Below are positions 33,111 through 41,300 of a DNA stretch of 64,000 nucleotides, piece after piece (the first letter of the stretch is position 1; each line of letters starts with the position of its first letter). The translations under genes were made by a program, and so were the position numbers. The notes under the pieces are model-generated. The model was not told the origin of the DNA and searched no databases. It saw nothing but the letters and a program-made list of their open reading frames with translations. Source of the stretch: UQRS01 sp050946935 (lineage in GTDB: Bacteria > Bacillota > Clostridia > Oscillospirales > Acutalibacteraceae); contig JBMNVR010000001.1 of the NCBI GenBank assembly GCA_050946935.1, forward strand, positions 310,001 through 374,000, read 5' to 3'.

Positions 33111-34553
33111 TCAGGTCGGTTCGCCGACGACCTGTACACGCAGCATGTTGGTTGTTCCCGACTGGCCGAGCGGCACGCCGGCCGTGATGACCACCAGATC
33201 GCCGTCCTTGATCAGTCCGGCGTGGGCGGCCTCCTCCACCGCGTGGGAGAACAGCTTGTCACTGGAGGCCTGCTCCTTCAGCACGATGGGGGTCACCCCC
33301 CAGGAGAGGTTCATCTGGCGCATCACCTTTTCAGAGGTTGCGCAGCCAATGATGGGGCAATCCGGACGGAATTTGGAGATCATTTTGGCCGTTGTTCCCG
33401 ACTTGGTCACCGTGATGATGGCCGCTGCCGACAGGTCGTGCGCAGCGGCGCAGGTCGCGTGGGAGATGGCGTTGGTTACGCTGCAAAGGTCGATCTCCAT
33501 CTCCGACCGGTGGTTGAAACGCTTTTTATAATCAATATCCCGTTCGGTCCGGCGGGCGATGCGATCCATGGTCTGTACCGCTTCGATCGGGTGAAGGCCG
33601 GCGGCTGTCTCGCCTGAAAGCATGATGGCGCTGGTCCCGTCATAGATCGCGTTGGCGACGTCGGTGGTCTCCGCCCGGGTGGGGCGGGGATTGTGAATCA
33701 TGGATTCCAGCATCTGGGTCGCGGTGATGACCTGTTTCCCGGCGATGTATGCCTTTTTAATCAGCTTTTTCTGGATGACCGGGATCTCTTCCAGCGGAAT
33801 TTCAACGCCCATGTCGCCCCGCGCGACCATGATACCGTCCACGACCGAAATGATTTGGTCGATATTGTTGACTCCCTGTGCGTTTTCGATCTTGGCGATG
33901 ATTTTCATATCCTTGCAGCCCATCCGATCCAGCTCCTCCCGGATCATAAGGATGTCCTGCGCGTTCCGGGTGAAGGAGGCGGCGATAAAATCAAAGTCCT
34001 GATTGACCGCAAACCGGATGTCCGAACGGTCCCGGCTGCTGATATAGGGGATGGACAGCTCCACACCGGGCACGTTGACGCCCTTGTTGCTGGAGATTTC
34101 CCCGTCGTTTTTGACCATGCAGGAGATTTCGGTACCTGTGATCGCGGTGACCTCCATTTCCACGAGGCCGTCGTCGATCAGGATGGTGTCTCCCTTTTTC
34201 AGGTCGCTCGGCAGGTCGGCATAACTGATGGAAGCACGCGTGGCGTCGCCGTCCTCCTCTTTGGTAGAGAGAATAAAGGTCTGTCCCGCTTTGAGCGTGA
34301 CCGGACCGTCCGGAATCTGCCCAAGGCGGATTTCCGGGCCCTTGGTATCGGCCAGGAGCGCGATCGGGACGCCTTGCTCCTTCCGGATTTTTTTGAGTTG
34401 CTCAATCCGGCGCAGATGTGTGTCATGATCCTGGTGGGAGAAGTTGATTCGTGCTACATTCATGCCGGATTTGACCAGCGATTCCAGCACGCCGGGCTTA
34501 TCGGTGGCGGGACCGAGCGTACAGATTATTTTTGTTTTTCTTGCATATACCAT
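33111..34553 (-). CDS. pyk: Pyruvate kinase
   Basis: 480-aa glycolytic enzyme producing pyruvate and ATP from phosphoenolpyruvate. KTKIICTLGPATDKPGVLESL is at the start and GMNVARINFSH follows. The active-site signature is IIAKIENAQGVNNIDQI, and the loop is VARGDMGVEIPLEEIPVIQKK. The C-terminal allosteric domain is complete. The extra PEP-utilising domain found in Bacillus and some Clostridia (about 585 aa) is absent. GGGAG precedes the ATG; the promoter is at 34606-34634. Confidence 0.97.
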   Translation of the reverse strand: MVYARKTKIICTLGPATDKPGVLESLVKSGMNVARINFSHQDHDTHLRRIEQLKKIRKEQGVPIALLADTKGPEIRLGQIPDGPVTLKAGQTFILSTKEEDGDATRASISYADLPSDLKKGDTILIDDGLVEMEVTAITGTEISCMVKNDGEISSNKGVNVPGVELSIPYISSRDRSDIRFAVNQDFDFIAASFTRNAQDILMIREELDRMGCKDMKIIAKIENAQGVNNIDQIISVVDGIMVARGDMGVEIPLEEIPVIQKKLIKKAYIAGKQVITATQMLESMIHNPRPTRAETTDVANAIYDGTSAIMLSGETAAGLHPIEAVQTMDRIARRTERDIDYKKRFNHRSEMEIDLCSVTNAISHATCAAAHDLSAAAIITVTKSGTTAKMISKFRPDCPIIGCATSEKVMRQMNLSWGVTPIVLKEQASSDKLFSHAVEEAAHAGLIKDGDLVVITAGVPLGQSGTTNMLRVQVVGEPT

Positions 34554-34605
34554 GATTTATACTCTCCCTTTCGAAAAAAAACATTCGAAATCTAACCCAT
34601 TTTAC

Positions 34606-34634
34606 ATGATACACTATGTGCCGTGATTATGCAA
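34606..34634 (-). promoter_or_regulatory. Promoter of pyk
   Basis: On the - strand, TTGCAT (34629-34634), 17-base spacer, TATCAT (34606-34611). Confidence 0.65.
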
Positions 34635-34694
34635 GTCCTGTTTGTGCATTTTTATAGTTTTTTGATGAAACGGTCGGATTACACGAAATTCCTG

Positions 34695-34723
34695 TTGCAA
34701 AAGCTGTCGGATTTGGGTAATAT
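34695..34723 (+). promoter_or_regulatory. Promoter of the VanY-type carboxypeptidase gene
   Basis: TTGCAA (34695-34700), 17-base spacer, TAATAT (34718-34723); divergent from pyk. Confidence 0.6.
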
Positions 34724-34792
34724 AAAAATGTAAATTTTGCGTGCCTTTGTCCAACGAAAAAATCAGATCGTGTTTGATAAGAGAGGAACAAA

Positions 34793-35674
34793 ATGCGGAG
34801 AAGAAAAAAACAAATGCTTATACTGGGCGGCACGGCCATCGCGCTGACCGTTTTATTTATAATACTGATGATCACGTCCAACCACATGGCGCGAATCAAC
34901 CAAGCCGAACGCAGCACGTCAAGTGAGATTGTTGCGTCGGAAGCGCGGGACGAGGTTTCGGTGGTTTCCATTTTGGATTCGGATTCCTCTGCGCAGGAAA
35001 CGAGCGACAGCCCATCGTCACTAAGTTCGGCGGCCGCATCCGTTCCGGCCAGCTCTGTTACCGCTACGAGCGCAGCGGCGTCTTCCGGCGCGGTGCAGAT
35101 TTCGGACGGTTCCGGTTCCTGGAATCTGCGTCTGGTCAACGGAAAGTATAAGTTGCCGGACGATTTTTCTCCCGATCTGGCTACCATCCCCAACTATAAC
35201 CGGGACGCCGGCATGAAATTTGACCGCCGGGCGGTGGATGCGCTGATGCAGATGTGCGATGCGGCAAAGGCGGACGGTGTCAACCTTCTGATTATTTCCG
35301 CCTACCGATCCTATAATACGCAGGCTTCATTGTATAACAACAAGGTCAATTATTATCTGAACCAGGGCTACGGCCGGGAGGAGGCGGAGGATCTCGCCGC
35401 GACGGTGGTCGCCCGCCCCCAGACCAGCGAGCACAATCTCGGCCTGGCGGTTGACATAAACTCGGTGGAGGAGGATTTTGACCAGACCGAGGCGTTTACC
35501 TGGTTGCAAAACAATTGTACAAAATACGGGTTTATCATGCGATACCCGAAAAATAAAGAGAGCATTACCGGCGTGATTTACGAGCCGTGGCATTACCGCT
35601 ATGTCGGCGTCGGTATCGCGGATCAAATTATGAAAAAGGGCACTTGCCTGGAAGAATATCTCGGCAAGCAGTGA
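34793..35674 (+). CDS. D-alanyl-D-alanine carboxypeptidase, M15B (VanY/DacY type)
   Basis: 293-aa membrane-anchored peptidase acting on the peptidoglycan stem peptide. One N-terminal membrane helix (residues about 9-30) is followed by a Ser/Ala-rich linker (45-100). The zinc peptidase domain has LLIISAYRSYNTQ, the ligand motif SEHNLGLAVDI (His, Asp) and EPWHYRYVG with the catalytic Glu and third ligand His. The ATG has GAGAGGAACA upstream. The gene has its own promoter and is followed 12 bases later by a small membrane protein. No VanS/R or other vancomycin-resistance genes are near, so this is a cell-wall housekeeping enzyme. Confidence 0.93.
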   Translation: MRRRKKQMLILGGTAIALTVLFIILMITSNHMARINQAERSTSSEIVASEARDEVSVVSILDSDSSAQETSDSPSSLSSAAASVPASSVTATSAAASSGAVQISDGSGSWNLRLVNGKYKLPDDFSPDLATIPNYNRDAGMKFDRRAVDALMQMCDAAKADGVNLLIISAYRSYNTQASLYNNKVNYYLNQGYGREEAEDLAATVVARPQTSEHNLGLAVDINSVEEDFDQTEAFTWLQNNCTKYGFIMRYPKNKESITGVIYEPWHYRYVGVGIADQIMKKGTCLEEYLGKQ

Positions 35675-35686
35675 GGGGGATGAAAT

Positions 35687-35902
35687 ATGAATGCGGAAAA
35701 GAACGCCGCACGGCAGAGCGGATCGGACAATGGCGGAAAAAACCGCAGAAAAGCCCGACATCAGGCGATCGTCTCCTTTTTATTGGTATGGATCGCCGTC
35801 TTTCTCGTACTGAATATTATGATGGTTGTCCGCATTGTTGGCTTGATTGCTGAAAGCAAGCGGATAGAGGAAAACAGGACGACGGTTTCTCAGCCGGTTT
35901 AA
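35687..35902 (+). CDS. 71-aa single-span membrane protein
   Basis: Basic N-terminus (KNRRKARHQ), one membrane helix (IVSFLLVWIAVFLVLNIMMVV) and a short polar C-terminus. GAGGGGGATG-like sequence lies before the ATG. It follows the VanY-type gene by 12 bases, so the two are likely cotranscribed. Not recognised; topology resembles small FtsL/DivIC-like or accessory cell-wall proteins, but there is no coiled coil to support that. Confidence 0.6.
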   Translation: MNAEKNAARQSGSDNGGKNRRKARHQAIVSFLLVWIAVFLVLNIMMVVRIVGLIAESKRIEENRTTVSQPV

Positions 35903-36045
35903 AAGCGGTCAAGAAATTTGTGCGGGTTTTAGATGATTTCGTGCACGGATTTGGTGTTTTTGGTAAAAAATATGGCGAAGATTTGGGAATGATGACGATT
36001 TTTTTCTTCCATCTGCAATAAAAATTGTAGAGAGTGAAAAAGTTG

Positions 36046-36074
36046 TTGACATTTGCCCGCACCTGGAGTACAAT
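36046..36074 (+). promoter_or_regulatory. Promoter of the SigH-like gene
   Basis: TTGACA (36046-36051), 17-base spacer, TACAAT (36069-36074): the best -35 in the window. Confidence 0.82.
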
Positions 36075-36138
36075 GCTATATGTAGGTGTGGTATGCCATG
36101 CTTACCGCTGGATGATTTCGTGTGATTTTAGGTGCAGT

Positions 36139-36732
36139 ATGAACTTTATCCCGGTTTCCGAATATGCCGATGTTTCTGACAAGGCGCTGGCGGCGTTGGC
36201 CGCCTCCGGAGATGGGGAGGCCGAGGCGGCGCTGCTCGCCCGGTACTTTCCGCTTGTGCGATCCCGTGCCGCCGCTTTTCTTGCCACAGGGGAAAGCGGG
36301 TTTGAGGATCTTTGTCAGGAGGGGATGATCGGCCTTTTGGCCGCGGTCCGGGCCTATGACAGTGAGAAATCTTCGTTTCCGACCTTTGCGCGGTTGTGCA
36401 TTGACCGGATGCTGTGCGCCGTCCACCGGGGCGATACCCGGAAAAAAAGAATCCCCAAAACGCAGCTCTCCGTATTGGATGAGATGCGCGAAAACGACCT
36501 TAGTGTAAAGCTGCCGGCATCGGATGTCGGCGATCCCGAGTTGATTCTGATCGAGCGGGAGGCTTTAGAACGTCTGAAATTGCGTGTTCAACAGAATTTG
36601 ACCGAGCTTGAAAGCACAGTTCTTTCCGATTATGTCGGCGGCCGCAGTTATGAGGAAATTGCCGCCCGGCACGGAATTTCGGCTAAAGCGGTCGACAATG
36701 CTTTGCAGCGGATACGGCGCAAACTGAGGTAA
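36139..36732 (+). CDS. sigH: Sigma-70 family factor, SigH-like
   Basis: 197-aa RNA polymerase sigma factor. Region 2 has EAALLARYFPLVRSRAAAFL, FEDLCQEGMIGLLAAVRAYD and FPTFARLCIDRML; region 4 is LTELESTVLSDYVGGRSYEE followed by an IAARHGISAKAVDNALQRI helix-turn-helix. The domain layout (region 2 then region 4, no region 1 or 3) and the LCQEGMIGL and AVDNALQRIRRKL patterns match sporulation sigma-H of Firmicutes. The ATG at 36139 has AGGTG five bases before it; the longer upstream frame runs through the promoter. In many relatives sigH lies just upstream of rpmG-secE-nusG; here it is 29 kb away. A general SigH-like ECF role is the alternative. Confidence 0.8.
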   Translation: MNFIPVSEYADVSDKALAALAASGDGEAEAALLARYFPLVRSRAAAFLATGESGFEDLCQEGMIGLLAAVRAYDSEKSSFPTFARLCIDRMLCAVHRGDTRKKRIPKTQLSVLDEMRENDLSVKLPASDVGDPELILIEREALERLKLRVQQNLTELESTVLSDYVGGRSYEEIAARHGISAKAVDNALQRIRRKLR

Positions 36733-36764
36733 TTTTATCAAAAACGGTTCAGCCGTTTCCATAT

Positions 36765-36827
36765 GCCTTCGTAGCTTAATGTAGAGCGTTGTCAACCAAA
36801 GGTGCCGGTGCAATTCCGGCCGAGGCA
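36765..36827 (+). other. tRNA-like element, shortened
   Basis: 63 bases that fold partly like a tRNA: GCCTTCG at the 5' end faces CCGAGGC at the 3' end (one mismatch, one G-U); a D-arm-like GCTT/GAGC with the typical TAGCTTAATG start; a T-arm-like stem GCCGG/CCGGC with loop TGCAATT. The stretch where the anticodon arm belongs is only 16 bases and does not form a 5-bp stem. It may be a degenerate tRNA or a tRNA-mimicking leader of the zinc-ribbon gene 32 bases downstream. Confidence 0.4.
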
Positions 36828-36858
36828 AAAACTATTTTTTTCAAGTGAGGTACAAAAC

Positions 36859-37137
36859 ATGTTCGAAGACAAGACCCTAATTTGCAAAGACTGCGGCGAG
36901 GAGTTCGTGTTCACCGCCGGTGAGCAGGAGTTCTATCAGGAGAAGGGCTTCACCAATGAGCCCCAGCGCTGCAAGAACTGCCGCGACGCTCGCAAGAACG
37001 CCGGCCGTGCACCGAGAGAGATGCACGAGGCCACCTGCGCTGCCTGCGGCGGCGTAGCCAAGGTTCCTTTCATGCCCCGCGATGACCGTCCGGTCTACTG
37101 CAGCGAGTGCTTTGCAAAGATGAAGGAAGAGGCATAA
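36859..37137 (+). CDS. Zinc-ribbon protein with two CxxC pairs of pairs
   Basis: 92-aa small protein common in Clostridia. The first ribbon pairs CKDC with CKNC about 30 residues later, with the family motif FVFTAGEQEFYQEKGFTNEP; the second pairs CAAC with CSEC. The ATG at 36859 has GAGG eight bases upstream; a frame open from 36802 overlaps the tRNA-like element and has no ribosome binding site. Codons look optimised (many preferred GAG, AAG, CGC), suggesting high expression. Function unknown; members of this family are often abundant in anaerobes. Confidence 0.82.
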   Translation: MFEDKTLICKDCGEEFVFTAGEQEFYQEKGFTNEPQRCKNCRDARKNAGRAPREMHEATCAACGGVAKVPFMPRDDRPVYCSECFAKMKEEA

Positions 37138-37163
37138 ATTTTACATTAAGCTTATGTCACGGG

Positions 37164-37197
37164 ATCGTCCCGGCCAAATGGCCGGGACGATTTTTTT
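37164..37197 (+). terminator. Terminator after the zinc-ribbon gene
   Basis: Perfect 12-bp stem ATCGTCCCGGCC/GGCCGGGACGAT around AAAT, followed by six T. Confidence 0.95.
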
Positions 37198-37291
37198 GAT
37201 TTTGATCTGTAAACCGATTTTAAACGACGACCTTCTGTTTAAAAAAACTGGTTTTCGGCTGCGTATTTGGGTGTGCGGCGGTATTTGCCTA

Positions 37292-37320
37292 TTTACTTAT
37301 AAAGCGGAGTACGTTATAAT
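37292..37320 (+). promoter_or_regulatory. Promoter of the first AraC-type regulator
   Basis: TTTACT (37292-37297), 17-base spacer, TATAAT (37315-37320), 60 bases before the start. Confidence 0.65.
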
Positions 37321-37380
37321 TTTTACGACCGATCAGCTCGTGTATTTTGTACGGTCGATCGGCTGAAAAGGGGTGAAAAT

Positions 37381-38277
37381 ATGCAGTATGAGACCCTGAC
37401 GGCGGCGCAGTTTCTTGCCCCGGGGGAGGATATTGCCATCGTCCTGACCAAAACCGCCGGCCACATCGGCCTGCACGCCCACGATTTTATCGAATTCGCG
37501 TACATTCATGACGGTTGTGGATATCATATTGTGGATGGAGAAAAGGTCTCGGTCCGGCCGGGAGATTTCTTCCTTTTCAACGCCTATGTGCCGCACGAGT
37601 ACCGCGCACAGGCGGGCAGCACAATTGTAATGTATGACTGTGTTTTCCGGCCCGAGTGCATTGACCGTTCTTTGGGGGAGGAGGCCGATTTTCTCGGCGT
37701 GGCGTATCAGTATCTGCTCCACACCCTCCGCGACCCGCAGAACCCGAGGAGCTATCTTCGTTTTACCGGGGTGCAATCGGAAAAAATCCGCGGCCTGTTG
37801 GAGGATATGTACGCCGAGTGCCGGGAGAAAAACCGCGGCTATAAACAGATGCTGCACGCCTCTTTGATCCGGCTGCTGATCCTGGCTTTCCGCATGTATC
37901 AGGAGGATGCGGCGCAGGGCGGTGACGCGCCGGTATATAAAAAGCTGATGGTGGAGAATACGATTCAGTATATGAAAAAGGCCTATGCCGCGTCTGTAAC
38001 TGGCAAGCAGTTGGCCGACCGCGCGTACCTCAGTCCCAGCTACTTTAACAAGATTTTCCGGGAGGAGACCGGAACCTCTCCGCTGCGGATGCTGCAATCC
38101 ATCCGGCTGGAAGAGGCCTGTCGCCTTTTGCGGGAGACGGAGCTTCCTACGACCGAGGTGGCGGCGGCGGTCGGATATGCCGATGCGAAGTTTTTCTATA
38201 AGCTTTTCCGACAGCATACCGGGGCCACGCCGGGCGAATACCGCCGTGCGGAAAAGAAAAGCAAATCAGCCAAATGA
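37381..38277 (+). CDS. AraC family transcriptional regulator
   Basis: 298-aa regulator. The N-terminal cupin sugar-sensing domain includes HAHDFIEFAYIHDGCGYHIV and VRPGDFFLFNAYVPHEY. The C-terminal DNA-binding domain has two helix-turn-helices: VTGKQLADRAYLSPSYFNKI and the second ending TEVAAAVGYADAKFFYKLF with the AraC signature RQHTGATPGEYR. AAAGGGGTG precedes the ATG. It sits directly upstream of the GH78 gene in the same direction, separated by a terminator, so it probably senses a released sugar and controls the enzyme cluster; that link is inference. Confidence 0.92.
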   Translation: MQYETLTAAQFLAPGEDIAIVLTKTAGHIGLHAHDFIEFAYIHDGCGYHIVDGEKVSVRPGDFFLFNAYVPHEYRAQAGSTIVMYDCVFRPECIDRSLGEEADFLGVAYQYLLHTLRDPQNPRSYLRFTGVQSEKIRGLLEDMYAECREKNRGYKQMLHASLIRLLILAFRMYQEDAAQGGDAPVYKKLMVENTIQYMKKAYAASVTGKQLADRAYLSPSYFNKIFREETGTSPLRMLQSIRLEEACRLLRETELPTTEVAAAVGYADAKFFYKLFRQHTGATPGEYRRAEKKSKSAK

Positions 38278-38280
38278 GGA

Positions 38281-38315
38281 GGAGCGAAACGCCCAATGCG
38301 TTTTTTGCTCCTTTT
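38281..38315 (+). terminator. Terminator after the first AraC-type regulator
   Basis: GGAGCGAAACGC pairs with GCGTTTTTTGCTCC around CCAAT, followed by TTTTC. Confidence 0.75.
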
Positions 38316-38397
38316 CTTTATACTGAAGATGAAAAATGTCCCTTTTGACCGTTTGTTGCTTTGCGGGATTCGGGGGACAAAAAAGGAGATGTGCGTA

Positions 38398-41300
38398 ATG
38401 CGGAAACTTATCCTTCGCGCGGCGGCACTCTTTTTGGCGCTGCCGCTTGTGCTCTGCGGTATGATGTGCGCGCCGGTCGTTTCGGCCGCGGCGTCGGGGA
38501 CGGCTATTCTCGGCCTTCGCACCGATTACGCCGAGAATCCGGTCGGGATTGATTCGGCCGCGCCGGTGTTTAGCTGGCGGATGGAGTCGGAGATCGCCGG
38601 AATTCTGCAAACCGGTTATCGCGTGGTCGTTTGCAGGGACGCGCCGGATGGCGCGGTCGTCTGGGACAGTGGGATGATTACCGATGGCCGCTCGGCCAAC
38701 ATCGCCTATGCGGGGGAGGCGCTTCTGGCGCAGACCGCCTACTACTGGACGGCGGAGGTCTGGGACAATCAGGGCGGGCGCACCCGGTCGGAGCCGGCCC
38801 GGTTTGAGACCGGCCTGCTTTCGGACGAGGACTGGTCGGGGGCGAGGTGGATCAAGCATTCTTCGGACGCGGGCGCGGCGGAGGACCCGGACGCCGACCG
38901 GGATTATACCTTCTCGGTGGATTTTCAGATCGTCCGGGATAATATAGGGGTCATATTTTCTGCCGCCGACCATCGCAATTATTTCATGTGGGCGGTCAAC
39001 ACCCTGAACGCTGAACAGCCCTATCTGCGCCGGCACATCTATGTGGACGGTTCGGCGACCGGCGTCACCGACATCCCGCTGCCGAAGGAATTTACGGCTT
39101 CCTCCCTTATGAATGCGGAGCACCGGCTGGTCATCCGGGTCGAGGGGGAGACGGTGACCACCTCCCTTGACGGGGTGACGGTCGACAGTTACACCGATCC
39201 GGCCGGCCGCCTGATTCTTGGGGACTTTGGCTTTCGCGTGCATAATGAGGCGGCGCGCTTCGACAATGTCGAGGTGCTGGCCGACGGGCTGGAGACTGCC
39301 CGCCTCGTCGCCGATTTTGAGGATGGGGAGAGCCCCTTCGACGGCGGCCGAATCGTCGAGGTGGACGGGAATAAAAAGCTGCTGGTGGACGCCTCCTCTG
39401 AATATTTTGTGTTCGAAAAGGGGGAGGCGGCCGTGCCGGCCGATCTGCATTACAGCTACGCGGCCGATTTCCAAATCGTCCGGGACAACATGGGGCTGAT
39501 CTTTGCGGCCAGGGACAGCCGGAATTTCTTTATGTGGGCGGTCAACACAACCGGTGCGGCGCGGCCCTATCTGCGTCGGCACATTTTCGCAAACGGCTCG
39601 GCGACCGGCGTCACCGACATCCCGTTGCCCGAAGGATTCACGGCCTCCGGCCTGATGAACGCCGAGCACCGGATCGAAATTTCGGTCGAGGGAAATCGGG
39701 TGACCACGACGCTCGACGGTACGGTGGTCGATACCTATGAGGATACGACCGGCCGACTTTGCGAGGGATACTGCGGCTTCCGTTTTTATAATGAGGCCGC
39801 CCGGTTCGATAACGTTCGGGTCACCAAAACGGTCGACGGGCAGCAGACCATTTCGCTGGAAGCCGGTTTTGATGATGGCATCAGCCCTTTCGATGGGGGC
39901 GAGATTGTCGACGTGGCGGGGGATAAAAAGCTGTTGGTTTCCTCAAGCTCGGAGTACAAGGTGCTTGAGAGTCGGATCTCGGCCGCGACCGCCTTCCGCA
40001 AGGAGTTCTCCACGGGGGAGAAAACAGTCGCCTCCGCCCGGGTGTATGCCAGCGCGTTGGGAGTCTCTGACCTATGGATCAATGGGCAGCGGGTCGGCAC
40101 GCCGGACGGGAATGAGAGGATCTATGATGAGCTGAAACCGGGTTGGACTGATTACGACGACACCGTTTTTTATCTTGCCTACGACGTCACCGACCTGATC
40201 CGGCCTGGCGCCAACGCCGTCGGGGCAGAGGTGGCCTCCGGCTGGTACAACGGTGTGATCGCCGTGCGGGGCGGCAGCTTTTACTCGGGTCAGCCGAATG
40301 GTCTGTTGCTCAAGCTGGAGATTTGTTATACCGACGGCAGCAGCGATGTGGTCGTCACCGACAATACCTGGCAGACCAGCCGGGACACGGCGGTGACCTA
40401 TGCCGATATTTATAACGGGGAAATCTACGATGCGCGGAAGGATGCGATTTCCGACTGGTCGGCGGCCGGATTCGCGGCTTCCGACTGGCAGACCGCGCGG
40501 TACAAAACCGATTACACCGGCCGGGTGATCGCTGCCATTGGCACACGGGTGCAGGCAAGGCCGGAGCTTTCCCGCACACCGGTAGAGATTATCCGATACA
40601 CGGGCGTGCGGGATAATGGGTCAACCTATGGCGAGATCGACGGGGTAACCCATCCCACCTTTCCCCTTACCCTGAATCCCGGGGAGACGCTCATCCTTGA
40701 TATGGGGCAGAACATGGTCGGCTGGGAGCGGTTTATGGTGGAAGGCCCGGCCGGTGCGGCGCTCCATATCCAGTTTGGGGAGATGCGCAACGATTCGGGC
40801 GAAGAAAGCCGGAAAAACGACGGGCCGAAGGGCAGCGTCTATAACGCCAATTATCTGGAGGCCAAGGCCTCCGGCCAATATATTCTGAAGGGTACGGCCG
40901 GGGGAGAGACCTATCAGCCCCGGTTTACCTTCTATGGTTTCCGGTATGTAGAGTTGACCGCGACAAAGACGATCACACTGCTTGATCTTGACGGCGTCGT
41001 GGTCGGAAACGCCAATGCGGAAAGCAGCAGCTTTGAAACCGGCGACGCTTCGGTCAACCAGCTTTACAGCAATATTGTATGGGGCATGCGGGACAATTTC
41101 CTCAGTACGGCGACCGATTGCCCCCAGCGCAACGAGCGGCTGGGCTGGACGGCGGATACCCACATTTTCTCCCGTACCGCGACCTACAGTGCCGACGTGG
41201 CCGGTTTCTACCGCAAATGGCTGCAGGATATGCGGGATTCCCAGTTCGGGGAGGAGGCCGGAAATCTGGAGGGCGCCTATCCCGACGTCGCACCCAACAC

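Noticed and set aside
34793..35902. Vancomycin-resistance cassette, because of the VanY-type gene and the nearby Ddl
   Set aside because: No vanH, vanX, vanS or vanR genes are near, and the Ddl at 15.9 kb has normal D-Ala-D-Ala features. VanY-like carboxypeptidases are common housekeeping enzymes.
36765..36827. Functional tRNA-Asp (GTC occurs in TTGTCAA)
   Set aside because: The bases around TTGTCAA cannot form a 5-bp anticodon stem, and the element is about 10 bases too short. Kept only as a tRNA-like element.
38899..39990. Possible CRISPR-like or satellite repeat
   Set aside because: Only two long protein-coding units, in frame, with diverged third positions; no short repeat-spacer pattern. 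No CRISPR array was seen anywhere in the window.
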